The notes under the pieces were generated by a model, which was not told the origin of the DNA, ran no database searches, and saw only the letters and a program-made list of their open reading frames with translations. A stretch of 64,000 nt of DNA. Origin: Branchinecta lynchi (taxonomy: Eukaryota > Arthropoda > Branchiopoda > Anostraca > Branchinectidae). Position numbers and translations under genes: made by a program. How positions within the stretch are numbered: the first letter of the stretch is position 1; every line of letters begins with the position of its first letter. Shown here in pieces: positions 1 through 14,100 of this stretch. The stretch lies in assembly GCA_023053575.1 (NCBI GenBank), contig JAKZAP010000022.1, forward strand, positions 13,682,518 through 13,746,517, given 5' to 3'.

Positions 1-960
1 TATTGTTCCCCTAATCTTCCCTTCAAAGTCGGGGAATCTGATATGCCGTAGCTAACATTCCCTGAATTATGGTGTCCAGAGCTAGTGTTCCCGCATAAGC
101 AAATAATTAACTTTCAAGTCGGGGAATCGAACACAAATTGTCAGGGGCTAATGTTCCCAACATAGAAATGTTGATTTTTGTTGAGTTGAGGTCGAGGTCC
201 CATGCTAAAAAACCACTATTGCTTATCAGGTAACATTAGCCCCTGGCACTTGGATTCCCCGACCTCAAGTTTCAACTAAAAAAAATCAATATTTGCATGA
301 ATATTCTTTGAGCCCAAGCTGACTTTGAAACATTTATTCCAGCATTTCAACGGATACATCAGCTAAGATTCTTCATAAGCGATATTTCGGCCCTTCTTGG
401 CAAGGGTCCTCGTCAGGCTTTCAGTCCTCTTGTTCAACTTCGGGGAAAGAAAGATTACAGGTTTGTTTCTTTCCCCGAAGTTGAACAAGAGGACTGAAAG
501 CCTGACGAGGACCCTTGCCAAGAAGGGCCGAAATATCGCTTATGAAGAATCTTAGCTGATGTATCCGTTGAAAACATTGCTGGAATAAATATTTGCATGT
601 CTGGGAACATTAGCCCCTGACGCTTTGATTCCCCAACGTTATAAACCATTAATGCTTATCTGGGAACATAAGCCCCTGGCACTTGGATTCTCGACCTCAA
701 CTCAACAAAACCAATATTTGCATGTCGGGGAACATTAGACCCTGACACTTTGATTGCCCGATCTGAAAATCGATTGTTTGATTATGAGGGAACATTAGCT
801 CTGGACTCCAGGAATGTTAGCCCAGGGCTCACAGATTCGAGGGGAAGATTAGCCCTGGGCAAGTAGATTCCCTGATCTGTCACGGAACATTAGCTCCTGA
901 CACATTGAATCTCTAACAAACGGGGAACAACAGCATGTGAAGTACCAATTCCCAGATAGG
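1..960. repeat. Degenerate tandem array of about 60-70 bp units
   Basis: The motifs GGGAACATTAGCCCCTGACA and TTTGATTCCCCGAC recur about every 60-70 bases, for example near 602, 662, 727, 789 and 894, with some units in reversed order before 260. A hairpin repeat has inserted at 300. No coding potential is seen. Confidence 0.7.
300..587 (-). mobile_element. Hairpin retroposon-like element, 12-bp TSD
   Basis: The arms 351-452 and 466-567 are near-perfect inverse copies of 102 bases with a 13-base loop, and they contain the family core CGATATTTCGGCCCTTCTTG. The tail ATATTCTTTGAGCCCAAGC lies at the left end. AATATTTGCATG flanks the element at 288-299 and 588-599. The uninserted sequence CAATATTTGCATGTCGGGG is present in the same array near 711. 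Confidence 0.85.
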
Positions 961-2050
961 GAACGTTAGACCCTGTCCAGTAGATATGGAGTTTTTTCTT
1001 CTATACCTTTCATCAGCATAAAATCTGGTAATCTGAAGTTTTCCTTTAAAAAGTTTTCATTGGCGGACAGTGTCCTTACAGCTAGGAGCTTGCACCACGT
1101 GCCTAGTTTTTGTGTATCTATGTTACAGGAGGGGTATCCAACCTCGAATTCATGTGACCTCGAAACTGTCCTGAAAACCTTACAACAAAATTTCTTTGCA
1201 GTCCAAAACAGGTTCTGGGTCACTGAGGGTTTCCTTCTTGACAGTTAGGACCTTGTTAGGACTGCACTAAAAGTTTCTTCCAACTTTTTAAGCCGGGTTC
1301 GAGGCTGTGTAAATTCGAGGCTAGATACCTAGGCTAGGTCACTGCACCATTGTAATGATTTTGTAGTTTACATATGATTGACAGCATTAGCTTGGCATAG
1401 CAGGGTAAAGATGTTTGGATATGCAGTTTTGTAGATATTGTTACAGATAGCATTAGCTTCCACCAAGCAAAAACCCTATTTGCCACTGCGTACAAGCCCA
1501 CGGAAGAGGACTCCCTTCTGTAACCTGGAAAAGAGACCTATATATTCAGTTGGGTAACATGTAAACATCTAGACAACTGGGGCAGCTACCTCCTACAAAA
1601 ATTAAACCTACCAAATTAAAAAAAAAAAAATGTGGAAGATATGAGCCTCTGCCAGTCAAGGCACATATACCTCAATCAGGGTGGGTTGAACCCACTTAAA
1701 CTAGCATTTAAATTTGTACATATTATATTAAAGAAAAGTACATTAAAAACATCACAGCAAGATTAAAGGAACTCTCCAGGTACCTCCAGTTGACAGGGAG
1801 GCTAGACAGCTTTTAAGGTAAGAACGCGAGACAAAGCAGTAGAATGAGTGATGTTTTTTTTATCAATCATTTTGATAGAGCTATGTTTTCATCAGTTGTA
1901 TCATAGAGTGATGATTCACCATGAATTATGAATTGGGGGATTTAGACAGTGGGCCAATTGTGGCCTGAATTTCGGCTGAAGTATCTGGCCTACCCCACAG
2001 AATGAATGAACTGAGGTGTTCAGGCTACTAACCTATTTTTGTGTTTCCAG
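961..2050. other. Upstream region of synaptogyrin, no gene recognised
   Basis: The sequence is largely unique-looking and AT-rich. It should contain the promoter or 5' UTR exon of synaptogyrin, but I see no convincing TATA box or initiator. A strong donor (gtaaga at 1818) follows a short possible non-coding exon, 1780-1817. Short open frames here have no recognisable product. Confidence 0.4.
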
Positions 2051-2162
2051 GGTAAATTAAAAGATGGACGGAGGAGCGTTTGGTGCAGCCAAGGCAGGAA
2101 GTACAGTAGATCCTTTGGAATTTGTCAGAAGACCTCAAGTTATTCTTAGATCTCTATGTTTG
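2051..2162 (+). CDS. Syngr: Synaptogyrin exon 1 with start codon
   Basis: ATG is at 2064 and coding runs to 2162 (33 codons, phase 0), followed by donor gtgagt. The residues are MDGGAFGAAKAG, then a VDPLEFVRRPQVILRSLCL segment that starts membrane span 1. The start fits the family N terminus and has A at -3 and G at +4. An AG acceptor after a T-rich tract ends at 2050, so the exon probably begins at 2051 with 13 bases of 5' UTR. A separate non-coding first exon is then expected upstream. The segment 1780-1817, between a CAG and a gtaaga donor, is one weak candidate for it. Confidence 0.93.
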
Positions 2163-5100
2163 GTGAGTAAAGCATTATGGTAGTGTTCAAGCAGGTGATG
2201 CCTACAACTTGAGGGGTTTATGTGTTATGTTTTCTAACTTCGATGGAGGGGGAGGAGGGTATATCAAGCTGTGTTAGGGAGAGGGAGTTCAGGATTGATG
2301 GTTAGAGTTAAATGATGGCGTTAATTATTTATTTATTTTTAGCTTCTTTTTGACATACAACTAGACCTACGTTGCCGGGGCAACGTGAAGTGTTGCGGCA
2401 ACCTTTGTCCGGCTTCGCCGACTAAAGTGTTGCGAGAGCAACACTTTGGTTTTGTTTCTTCGCTGTCGGTTAAATGCTGAAATTGTCAACTTATCAAAGC
2501 TTTTAAAACGGTATGTTCTAAAAAGAATAATCACATGATCAAAAGCTGTTCTTTAGCGTTGTAAAACCAACAACAAAACAATATCGGAAGAAGGGACTAA
2601 ATTGACTTGGCGGTCAGTTGAACTTTATCCTTTTCAATCGTAGATATCGTGACGGATGAAAACTTGGAACAATATCTTATATAATCTAGTTGGTATTATA
2701 AAGCTATCCGTAACGTTTCAGGACTAAAATACCATAGATGACACTATTAATTATTACAAAACTACCTTATTGTTTTAGATTACCGTATCGTTTGTACCCG
2801 TTGTGTAAACAGTTAATCCTCGGTTATAGCGATAGACCATCGATACAAACTTTCTTACCGTCATATTTACAGATATCGAATACAATGTGCACCAATTTCC
2901 AAAAATTTCTAGCCCCTCGTGAACCGATTCTTACTTACAAGTCCCTCTCCCGTGATTGACATCAAATTCATCGGAACAAATAATGGATACACCAGCTATT
3001 AAAAGTTGCAAACCCCTCATCGCTGAAGATGATTATAGCATAAAAGCCGTTTTGGCTTTTTGGGAACAAAATTGTTCTTACCATCTAATACACCTGATAC
3101 AAATAACAGGTATACCAACTAGCAAAAGCTGCAAACTCCTCATTGCCGAAGATGATTATGAGCTAACAGTCGACTGTTGCTTACAGTCGACTGTTGCTTA
3201 CAAGTCCCTTACATGTCTAACAACTGGTATCGCCTATTTTTGGTTTCAGTGTGTACCTTACTCCTGAAGTTGTCAACCCCTTGAAACTTTCAAACTGGTT
3301 TATCTCATGAGGGATTTTTGTTAAAAAAAAATGGATGACATATACTTTGATCAGCTCATCAAGGGCATCGATTGCCCTAACCATAACAAAAGAATATCGG
3401 AAAAAGGGACTAAATTGACTTTGCAGTCAGTTGAACTTTATCCTTTTCAATCATAGACATCGTGACGGATGAAAACTTGGAACAATATCCTATATAATCT
3501 AGTTGGTATTATAAAGCTATCCGTAACTTTTCAGGATTAAAATACCATAGATGACACTATTAATTATTACGAAACTACCTTATTTTACATTATCGTTTGT
3601 ACCCGTTGCGAAAACAGTAAATCCTAGGATACAGCGAGAGACCATCGATACAAACTTTCTTACCGTCAGTTTTATATAAATCGAATACAATGTGCAACAA
3701 TTTGCACAAATTTCTAGTCCCTCGTGCACCGATTCTACTGACAAGTCCCTTTCCCGTGATAGACATCAAGTTCACCGGATAAAAATAATGGGTACACCGG
3801 CTAGCAAAAGTTGCAAACCCCTCATCGCTGAAGATTTTTGTAGCATAACAGCCTATTATTACTGACAAGTCCCTTGCATGTCTTACAATTGGAAACCTAA
3901 TTGTTCTTACCATCAAATGACGGGTACGCCAACTAGCGAAAGCTGCAAACCCCTTATTGCCGAAGATGATTATGAGCTAACACTCGACTGCCGCGTACAA
4001 GTCCCCTACATGTCTCACAACTGGTATCACCTATTTTTGGTTTCAGTGTGTACCTTACTACTGAAGTTGTCAACCCCTTGAAACTTTCAAACTGGTGTAT
4101 CTCATGAAGGAATTTGTGTACCAAAAAATGGATGACATATGCTTTGATCAGCTCATCAGCGGCTATCGATTGCCGTCGAAAAAAAAAATTCTACCTGTCT
4201 TAGTTCAAAAGTTGACTTTTTTGCCGTAGGCCAACTTTCTAACGTCACCACTTAGAAAGGAGCAAAGGATAAGCTCTAGTTTCTTTAGCAATGAGAGAAC
4301 TTCTAAAGTTTAAGAGGTACATCTGATACCATTTCTCTACCGCAAACCCAAGTGCAAAAAAACGAATGATAAACTCAGCTGAAATCGCGTACACAAATGG
4401 AACCAAATTGTTCTTACCATCGAATACACCGGAAACAAATAACAGGTACACCAACTAGCAAAAGCTGCAAGGCCCTCATTACCGAAGATGATTATGAGCT
4501 AACAGTCGACTGTTGCTTAAAAGTCCCCTACATGGCTCATAACTGCTATCGCCTATTTTTGGTTTCAATGTACCTTACTACTGAAGTTGTCAACCCCTTT
4601 GAAATTTTCAAACTGGTGTGTCTCATGAAGGAATTTTTGTACCAAAAAATGGATGACATATACTTTGATCAGCTCATCAGTGGCTATCGATTGCCGTCAA
4701 AAAATTTTTTTACCTGTCTTAGTTCAAAAGTTGACTTTTTTGCCGTAGGCCAACTTTCTAACGTCACGACTTAGAAAGGAGCAAAGGATAAGCTCTAGTT
4801 TCTTTAGCAATGAGAGAACTTTTAAAGTTTAAGGGGCACATCTGATACCGTTACTCTACCGCAAACCCAAGTGCAAAAAAAAAAAATTATAAACTCAGCT
4901 GGAATCGTCACAGACATGGACAGAAACAATAGATGGCAGCACTTCCGGACCCGTGGGAAAAAGCCACTTTTTTGTCTCTGTAGATTTTTCTATTTATCAC
5001 TCAAAGAAGATATGTTGGCTGTGGGGCTGGGTAATTGCCGCATATATTTAACACTTATAGATTTTAGTCCATCTTCAATTTGAAACTGGTGCCTGCCTGC

Positions 5101-8100
5101 TAGCGTGCTAGAACGGAGCTTTCCACTCGAAAGCAGAAACATGGTTTGATGAAACGAAAGGTTCGCTACACAACTTGAGGTGGTCCTCTCCGACATAGGC
5201 TATACAACTCCACTTCACTTCGCAAACCGTAGGCTCTGGCTCGATGACAAGCAAAAACCATCCTTATTGGCCCCAGGCAAGAGTTCTACGGAGCTTTCCA
5301 AAATGTAATGTCATATTCATCAATCCGGCCTAAGGTCCACACTTTCCGTAAAAACCGCACAGGTTAGACCCTTCCCAGTTACCAGGAATAAAATGAAATC
5401 GGAGTCATAGAAAAAAAAAAAAAAAAAAAAAAAAAAAACGAGGACAAAACCAAAGTGTTGCTCTCGCAACACAATAATATATTACTCAATTTACCTTTAC
5501 CTTACCTCGCACCTCGGAGCTGTTAAGGTCCAGTTGATCTGCGTTGCTCTGTGGGTGATGACTGATATCTATTACTCATCTGGGTCGTCCCAACAATATT
5601 TGTAGTCCTTTGGTCACCACTCGTTATCCAGTGTGAAAGCTTCAGGAGAAGTTGCCAACTGTGGATTCGGAAAAGGAATTCCAATCGTTGATAACTCTTT
5701 CAAAAAATAAGTTTTGTCGCACTCTTATTTGGTGTGACATTTTGATGTCAATATCATGTTTAAACCGAGGGGTTGCTCACTCCCAAAAACAATTTACACC
5801 AAGTGGCGCAGGCCCTGGTATTGAGCCAGTGCCGCCTTTTTTTTTTCCTTCGAATTAAGATATTGCGATAAACCATGATTTCTGAGGTAAATGTATACAA
5901 ATTTGATCAGATATTGGCCAAGAATGAAGCAAGTCTACAACATTCAATGAGCTTGGGTTGAATACAAGAGCTAGAAGCTCATATGTTACTTGCAAGGCTG
6001 GTTCAGAGGATGAAATTTAGGAATTTGCAAATTCTTGGGTTTCTTGTGTTTATTTGTCAGCAATACCCTTGAAATAAAATGATAATGGGGCCTTGGAAAT
6101 CAAGAGTCTAGTAAAAAGTATTTTCACGAAATTGTTCACGAAAATGTATATTTTGCTCAAACTATTTTTTGGACTAAGGAATTCATAAGCAATACCCTTG
6201 AAGCAAAAATTATCATGGCTCTTGGGCATATTTATCGTTTAGTCAAAAGTATTTTTCTCACTTTTTCGTTAAGATGTGCACTTTAAAGGACCTGTTTTAC
6301 CTATAATACTAATGCAACCTTCTTCCGTGATGACTACATATATTTCTAAACCCGGAGACCCACGTTTCGGGCCGTAGATTCTACCCCCTCTTAACAAAAC
6401 CTCACTGATTCTCTCACCTGCCGTGTTTTGCTACCTTCGATGTGTATCACGCTGTAGACGGTTGTCTGTGAGAAGTTTTTCCATCAGAAAAACCGGTTAT
6501 GTAAATTGTTTCCCTGTTTTCGCTTCAAGTCAACGGGTCTCGTAAAATGCTTAAAACAGCCAAAACCGATGGTTGTTTATTGAAAGACAGCATAGTGAAA
6601 GTATTCAAATACTTTAAAATACTGTAAGTTGAAGAGTGAATAGTGCGAGGGGTCCTTTAAGGGAGCTGGAAATTCATTTTGAATCAAGACCCTTGTTTCA
6701 CAAATGATCATGGGCTCGTTTGGTTCATGAAAATATATGTTTTGCTCAAAAGTATTTTCTATACTTTGTGGTTAAGATGAGTACTTTAAGGAATGGTTTT
6801 GGCTCTATAAAATGAAAATTTATAAACCAATCTTGTCAATCCTTAATTACCTACTTTGGCTAATTGGTACAAATATTTAGCCACAGCAAGTGCATGAAAA
6901 CGGAACTTGCTTTGTTTTATTTGAAACTTTATTTGAACAACGAACGTTCAAATAAGCATACCTCTATTGTACTCCCAGAGTGTCTGATCGGAAAACTGAC
7001 TTTTTCCAAGTTAAATATGCCTGCCAAGCTTCATTTTTCACCCATCCTACACATATGAAAAAAAGTTTGGTTGCCACTGAATTACCTTCACCAGAAGCAA
7101 AATATACTGAAGCTGACTCTAGTGTTGGGCGATAGTCGATATCGATATATCGGACCAAATATCGATATCGAAACGTAAATATCGATATCGAAAACGATAT
7201 TTTTTCATTCGTAATTATTGTAAATAATCCAATCTAACCTACACTTATATATACGAAATTGGAGCAATATGTTTTCCGTAATTCATTTCTTATTTATTCG
7301 TAGTTTGAGATGATCCAAGATGCGATATATAGGACATCGGTAGATCGATATATCGGACCAAATATCGATATCGAAACGTATATATCAGTATCAAAAACGA
7401 CATTTGTTCATTCGTAATTATTGTAAATAATCCAACCTAACCTAGGCCTACACTTATATATCCGAAATTGGAGTAATACGTTTTAATACATTTCTTATTT
7501 ATTCGGAGTTTGAGATGATCCAAGACGAGATCCAAGATATGATATATCCGATATCGATAGACCGATATATCGGACCAAAAATCGACATCGAAACGTAAAT
7601 ATCGATTTCGAAAACGGTATTTGTTCATTCGTAGCAATATGTTTTCCTTAATTCATTTCTTATTTATTCGGAATTTGAGATGATCCAAGATGCTATTTAA
7701 CGAAAATTTTGTCTTAGATTTTGGCGAAACGAGACGTATCCTATAGCGAAACATGGTAAACAAATATCAATATCAATAGATCGATTATCGAATATCGAAA
7801 GCGAAAATATTGATTATCGAATAACTAAAATGAAAATATCAATATATTGAAATCGAAATATTGCCCAACACTAGCACAGAAACATGGTTGGCTACTTGGC
7901 CCTTTTTGTCAACAGCATCGTCCTAATATCTAGTTCTGCTTCTTCTTCGGCAGCATGTTGTCCATAATTTTTTCGTTCAAGTACCTTCGTTACTCGGCGC
8001 CAGCCGCCAGATGGCTAACAGTAATCTGCAGAATTTGTCGATGGCTGGCGGGATCGTGCCAGTGCCGGAGCCATGCCAGTGCCGTGCTGGTGCCGTGCCG

Positions 8101-11100
8101 AGGTTTACACCGGTGGTGGAGAGAGAGCGACCCCTCGGTTTAAACTTCTATACTGATGAGGGTAACATGGGCTTCTTAAATCCCAACTCAGTTTTTGCTC
8201 GCTCAGATCCACCTTCTGTTGTAGATAACCATCAAGGCAAGACAAGATTTCAGAAATAAAAATTCCTGTCTTCAATAGCAGCCCTTTCGATGAAGACAGA
8301 GGGATTCTGCCTCAGAACAGGGATCCTGAGTTAAGGAAGAAAAAAACAAAAAAACAGGGATCCTGACTTTGTCTGGAGGGATACCTATTACTTCGTAAAA
8401 GTTTTCCGTCTGTCAGCACGATAACTCTCGAAGGGTTTGAAATATTTTGTTCAAACTTGGTGTGAGGACCCATTGGGTCGAAGTAGGCTACATGTCAAGT
8501 TCGTAGATGGGCCAATGTAGCCCAACATTTAGGGCAATATTGGAGGGGGTTTTAAATTAAGGGACGAAGAAAATGTTTGTTCAAGCTGATGCAGGAGTTG
8601 ATTGAAGGGTAGGGAGACATGCTGAATCCGGAACTGAATTTCATTTTCTCACCGAACTAATAGTTCGACCGGAATCCGGCCAAAACTGGACAGTTTTTGA
8701 AAAGGAAAAGTTTCATTTGAAGTTGATTAAACGTTCGATTTATGGATAAGAAGTTATGGTGAATCCGTATATGACGATTACTTTCTACAGCGACATAGGG
8801 TTCGCGCGGAATCCGCTAAAACCAAAAAATTTGCTATAAGTAAAAGTTTTATCTGAATTTGATTAGAGGTTCAGTGTACTGGTAAGGAGGCATGCTGAAT
8901 TCGTATTTGAAAATATTCTCTTGCCGGACAAATAGTTCGCCCGGGATCCGGCCAAAACCGGAAAATTTGTTAAGAGCAGAAGCATCTGAAGTTTTTGCAG
9001 GACAAGTAGTTTTTCCGGAATCCAGCTGAAACCGGAAATTTGGTAGAAGTAAGGCAGGATGTTTTGATCAGTTTCGTCAGAGTAGATATGACGTGGAAGA
9101 GTAAACACACATGCTGAATCCATATCCGAACTTATTTTACTCAGATGATTAGCCGTTGGCCTTAATCTTTTTCAGAATTTCAATAGTCAAAGTTTTAAGG
9201 AGTCTGGTCTTGGATCTACAAGACCCAATTGTCTGGATCGGATACTAAATTTTTGTGGTCCCGTCGAAACCTTTGGTCTTGTTCGTTTTAACTCCTTGCA
9301 AGTTCATATCTAAAAATCACGAATATGCTACACCTAGTTAAAAATTTTACCGCTCATGATGGGAATTTAGGAATCCCTACATCATTTAATGGTTGGAAAT
9401 GAGGACAAGCTATGAGCAAGGGTGTTAGAGTTTCTGCAATCAACGACTGAAGAAAGTGAATGAATTCATGGCTTTGTCATAGTGCTGTGACCCTTTGGTG
9501 GATGGAAAAGTTGCATATATCATGAAATTGAGATTAAAGTTGGTTTTAAGATGAAATAGCGTATTTTGAGAGAATCTTGAAGAGTCAATGTGAACTTTCC
9601 GGAAATCTTTGTGGAAGATTTACTTAGAGGTTTTAACAACTTGCACTGTTACCGGAAACAGCCCTCCCAATCATTGAACATGGTTACAAAATAAACTTCA
9701 ACCCTCTAAAGTCCGGACAAATCTTTACGTAAACTCGTTTCTTCACTTCAGTTTTCAATGCAGAAATCATAGTGCGTGTTTTCGTAACAAACGTTATGGA
9801 AAATCGTTTGTGCCTTTTTTCACTTAATTTTTCAGTGCAGAATCATAGCGTGTCTTTTTTATTTATATGTTTGTTATTTACATGTACGAAACTGAATTTA
9901 GCTATGCTACAATAGTCCCGAAATATACCGATCTCTTTCTTTCACCATCAGAAGTTTCATAATAGTTAACACAAGGATGCGCGGTTTCAATAGATCAGTG
10001 GTTCCCAACCGGTGGGTGGTACGCGTACCCCAAGGGGTACGCGAGACCCTTGCAAGGGGTACGTGAAGGAACCAAAACTGATTTAGGCTGTAGCTTCAAA
10101 ATCTCTCCTCACTCATTTTTGATTGCCGAAAGCCTAATATTACCAGCAGAGGCATCACCAGCCAAAATGTATCTTAAGGGGCAAGGTATTTTTACTGGCC
10201 GACAGGTCATTTTTACCGACTGTTTTTTTTTAATAACCGCTTTTACGAAAAATCGCGGCGCTTCGCGCCGACTCTTTTCTTTTTAATCGTCTGGCAGACC
10301 TTTTTGGGGGGGGGGGATGCGTGTTGTCAAACCGTGCTTGACGCCTCTGATTCAAAGCCCTAGTGAAAGTCAGTGAAATAATTTTGCTTCAAAAAGAGCT
10401 AGCCTACTGCCGTAAAATCTGTTCCTGTGTCAAACAATATTGTTTCAAAAAAAATCGAAGACATTGCAAGTGATGTTGTCATTCAGGTTGCGAATTAAGC
10501 TAACGAAAAAGTTTGCGATGCAGCTTGATGAAAGCATGGAGAACATCAAAACCAAACACAGAAACAGGCTGACTGAAAAATATGCTTCTAATGACGTCGA
10601 GCCGAGTTTTGACAAATATATTGCTACAGAGCAGCCTCTAGTCATTGCCTCATTGATTTTGTATTTATTTTTACACGTGTACGCCTATCGTCTTTTTCAC
10701 GGTCTGGAAAAGGGGGTACGCAATCTTTTCGAACCTTGATTAGGGTTACGCGATACGGAAAAGGTTGGGAACCACTGCAATAGATAACACAGGATGTTAG
10801 CTGTATTTTTTAGACGTTATGTATTAAAACATTGTGCATACAGGGATAGTCGAAAAAATTTGCCGACCTTTTTGTTTGTCGTCACGAAGTCAGCAGATGC
10901 CTTTTCGGCTCTTTCCTGGCAATTTGCAGTGCACGACGTTTGTGCGTGACGTTTGCTAAATTATAACAGTTAACATTTCAAGTGCTATCTGATAAAACTG
11001 CCCATCCCTCCGTTATCTTTTTATCTGTTATGAATCTTCTGATAGTGCGTGGCTTCTACCAAAGTTGTTCTAGTCCAGATAAGATCGTAATTTTTTTTTT

Positions 11101-14100
11101 CTTTTGCAGCTGTTTGCAATCATAGTTTTCGGCAGCATTAGTTCAAAGGGCTGGATGTTCGATACTGATCTGAAACGAGAAGTTTGCCATTACGACGGGG
11201 ACAGTAATGCGTGCAACTACGGAACGACAATTGGAGTCTTTGCCTTTCTAGCCGCCTGTGGTTTTTTGGCGGGAGAATGGTTCTTCCAACAAATCCCATC
11301 AGTTAAAATGAGGAGGCGGTATATTATGCTGGATTTCGGATTCTCAGGTTGGTTTGCTTTCAGAGCGTGTTCCACCCTAGTTACCGTGGTTACTACGCAT
11401 GACGTCACGATTTTTGTCTTCTTGGCGTCAAGGCTGGAACACTTTTTTCTTTTTTGTTCAAATGGCATGCCACAGGGTAATCGGACCAATCGCGTTAGAG
11501 AGATTCGTAGTTACCACGCTTAATACGCTCCCGAGCGTGGTAAGCAAATAGTTACTGTTTCGAGAAGGTTGGAACGGTCAGTGAAGTAACTCTTGACGAG
11601 GTTGGAACGAAAATAGTAACTAATATCAGTCAATCAATCAATCTATTTATTACCCGTCAAGAGAAACAATGGAGGGCGTGTAGTGCTAGTGACGGAGTAC
11701 AAAAAAAAGAGAAAAAAACAACAAGAAAAAAGTCAACGCACGTAGGAAAACTTTACACTAACAACAGCACAAACATAACTACAGATTACAAGGAAAGGGA
11801 AGACCACTGGCGGTTCAGTTTACTAGCGGAAGATTTGAAATTTTCCACTCTTTTATCAATAATCTTAGCAGGTAGAACCAGATGGAATTTCTGCGCCAAG
11901 AAAGAATTACTGGTCCAAGGTTGGTTTACCGAGTTTTACCTGGTCCAACTGTGCTTGTTCGACTCGCGCCACCAAGGAAGCAGACGTGCCCCCCTTCTGT
12001 TTATTCCCCTTTTCGGTTTATGGTGGTACATAGGGACTCCGGCTCCGCGAGCTAGACCGAGTATTTGAACGAGAGGGGCGTCTTTCACTACGACTCCGTT
12101 TCCGGCCCCTGTCCGATTCATACCCTTGTACTTCTGGGGTATCCGATATATTATCCTGACCACAATGGCAAATGCAGTAGATACTTGGCAAACTTAAAAT
12201 AGATCCGGTGAACATTTTTCTTATTGGAAGCAGAAAAAAATTGCCAAATGGGGGACATAGCAAGAAGATGAGGCACTAACTGTGAAGCTGAAAGCTACTG
12301 AGATGTGTGACATTAGAAGCAAGTGAAGCATAAGCGATCCGTATCTTTTTAGCGAGGTTTTGAATAGCAAGCTTAATGGTTTCTTAATGGTTTTCCGATT
12401 GACATACCAAGGTAAACAAGACTGTCAGAAAGCGGAATAGATGTTTCAGAAAGTTCAAGTCTTTTGTCTGGATTACCCTTAAGATTGAAAGAATTGCTAC
12501 GGTTTTGTCAACATTAAAACTCAGTCCGATCTGCTGATATTCATGTTTTAGTTTCGAAAACGTAATCTCACTTCCTCAAAAAGTGCGACTTAAATTCAAA
12601 ATACCAGCGACGTAAGTAAACAGAGACACATCGATACCGCCATAAATACACGTGCACTCGACAGAGTTTTGATCAGGAAGAACCGAGTTGTTAGAAAGAG
12701 CAGGGGAAGTTAAACCTCCCTGTCTTACACCCTTTAATACATTGAAGAGGTCCGACCCCCTTTCATTTTTGCTCTGAGATGACTGTACATATAACGAAGA
12801 CATTTAATAACTTAGGGATCAACCCCTCTTTTTATAGCTTCTGCCGAAATCTGGGCAAAAATACTCGAGTAGTTACTGAATGAATGATTATGTTTATTTC
12901 CCATCTTTACATAAAATGTCAATGATGGAGCATAAGAAAAGAAAAATAAAGAAAAAGGAACAATGAGCAACACACAAGAAACAATATTGACTTGGCAATA
13001 AAAAAAGAGACAAAAAAATACACTATTTCTTTAACTATTATAGATAGTCCTTCAGCCCAAGCTGACTACGAATCATATTTGACGGTGCGAAACGGATAAG
13101 TCAGCCACATTTCATTAGAGCTATTCGGTCCTTCTTAGGAAGGGTCTTCTTCAGGCGCTCAAGCTAGAAAATTAACTTGTGGAAAACAAATAAAGATTCT
13201 TCCTTAAATATCTGATTTTATGAACTTCTTCGTGTTTCATTCGTGTCTAGAATGAAATCACAACACCAACTTTATTTCCAATCAATTGTCAGGGAAGAAG
13301 TTAACAAAATCAGATATTTAAGGAGGAATCTTTAATTGTTTTTCCACAAGTTCATTTTCTAGCTTGAGCAGCTTGAGCGTGAAGAGAGAGCCAGGAAGGG
13401 CCGGAACTCTGTTTCCAATAAAATGTAGCTGACTTATCCGTTTGTATCTTCAAATATAATTCTGAATTTAGAAGTCTAGGGCTCCAATGTCCGAACCTTG
13501 TAGACAGTCAAGTGGCCAACACGACAGGGCCTCCATTGGTTGAATAAACAGTTTATGACGTACTTCCCGATGGCATAATGCCCGAGCCACATTCAGTCAA
13601 ATCTGTACGTAATTTGGTTGGTTAATTTGGTTATTCTTAACTGTTTCGTTTCATCCTGGTCACACCTGGAACGAAGAAATTCAAGATATATTACCACCAT
13701 CATCACTCATAGGGAAACAAAACTAGCTAAAGTCAGTAGTTGCGTTTTTGCAGATACCATGGTATTATCAATTTATTAAAGCCAACAAAGGGCCATACAG
13801 CAGTATTCATTATCGCACTTAAATAAACAAATTGAACTTCAAAGTTACATACAATAAAATCACTTCTTTTTACCCTTCCAGCATTGCCAAATTACCTCCG
13901 ATCTAAACTTCCAGTATACACTTAAAATATTTACATACCGACCGAATTACCTGACGATTTGTCGACTTCATAATACCAGGGAATAGTATGGGCACCCCAC
14001 CAAAAAAAACATCTCTAATTTCCTTCACCCCCGGACAATCTGTCAGCAGATACCACGGTCTAAAGTCGTTTATGCGGTTATTACCAAACTTCTTTCCCAC

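Noticed and set aside
360..545. Proline/serine-rich frames recurring in many places (PSWQGSSSG-type peptides)
   Set aside because: These are translations of the hairpin family core in both orientations, so their recurrence reflects the repeat and not a protein family.
1780..1817. Possible non-coding first exon of synaptogyrin
   Set aside because: The donor gtaaga is good, but the acceptor has little polypyrimidine and there is no transcript evidence, so it is mentioned only as a candidate under exon 1.
5411..5438. Long A run as a retrotransposed mRNA tail
   Set aside because: It sits just inside the right terminal repeat of the 2427-5472 element, and no coding sequence or AATAAA precedes it.
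7147..7800. GATATCGATA-rich array as a possible centromeric satellite
   Set aside because: It is bounded by matching inverse ends (TAGTGTTGGGC and its inverse), so it is a single element with internal repeats.
10440..10739. 99-codon frame with KKFAMQLDES
   Set aside because: It is a decayed internal piece of the hAT-type element 9996-10777, not a host gene.
12018..12263. Arg/Ser-rich frame on the minus strand
   Set aside because: It lies in the 3' part of a decayed LINE. The RS-like run comes from simple sequence and is not supported as a splicing factor gene.
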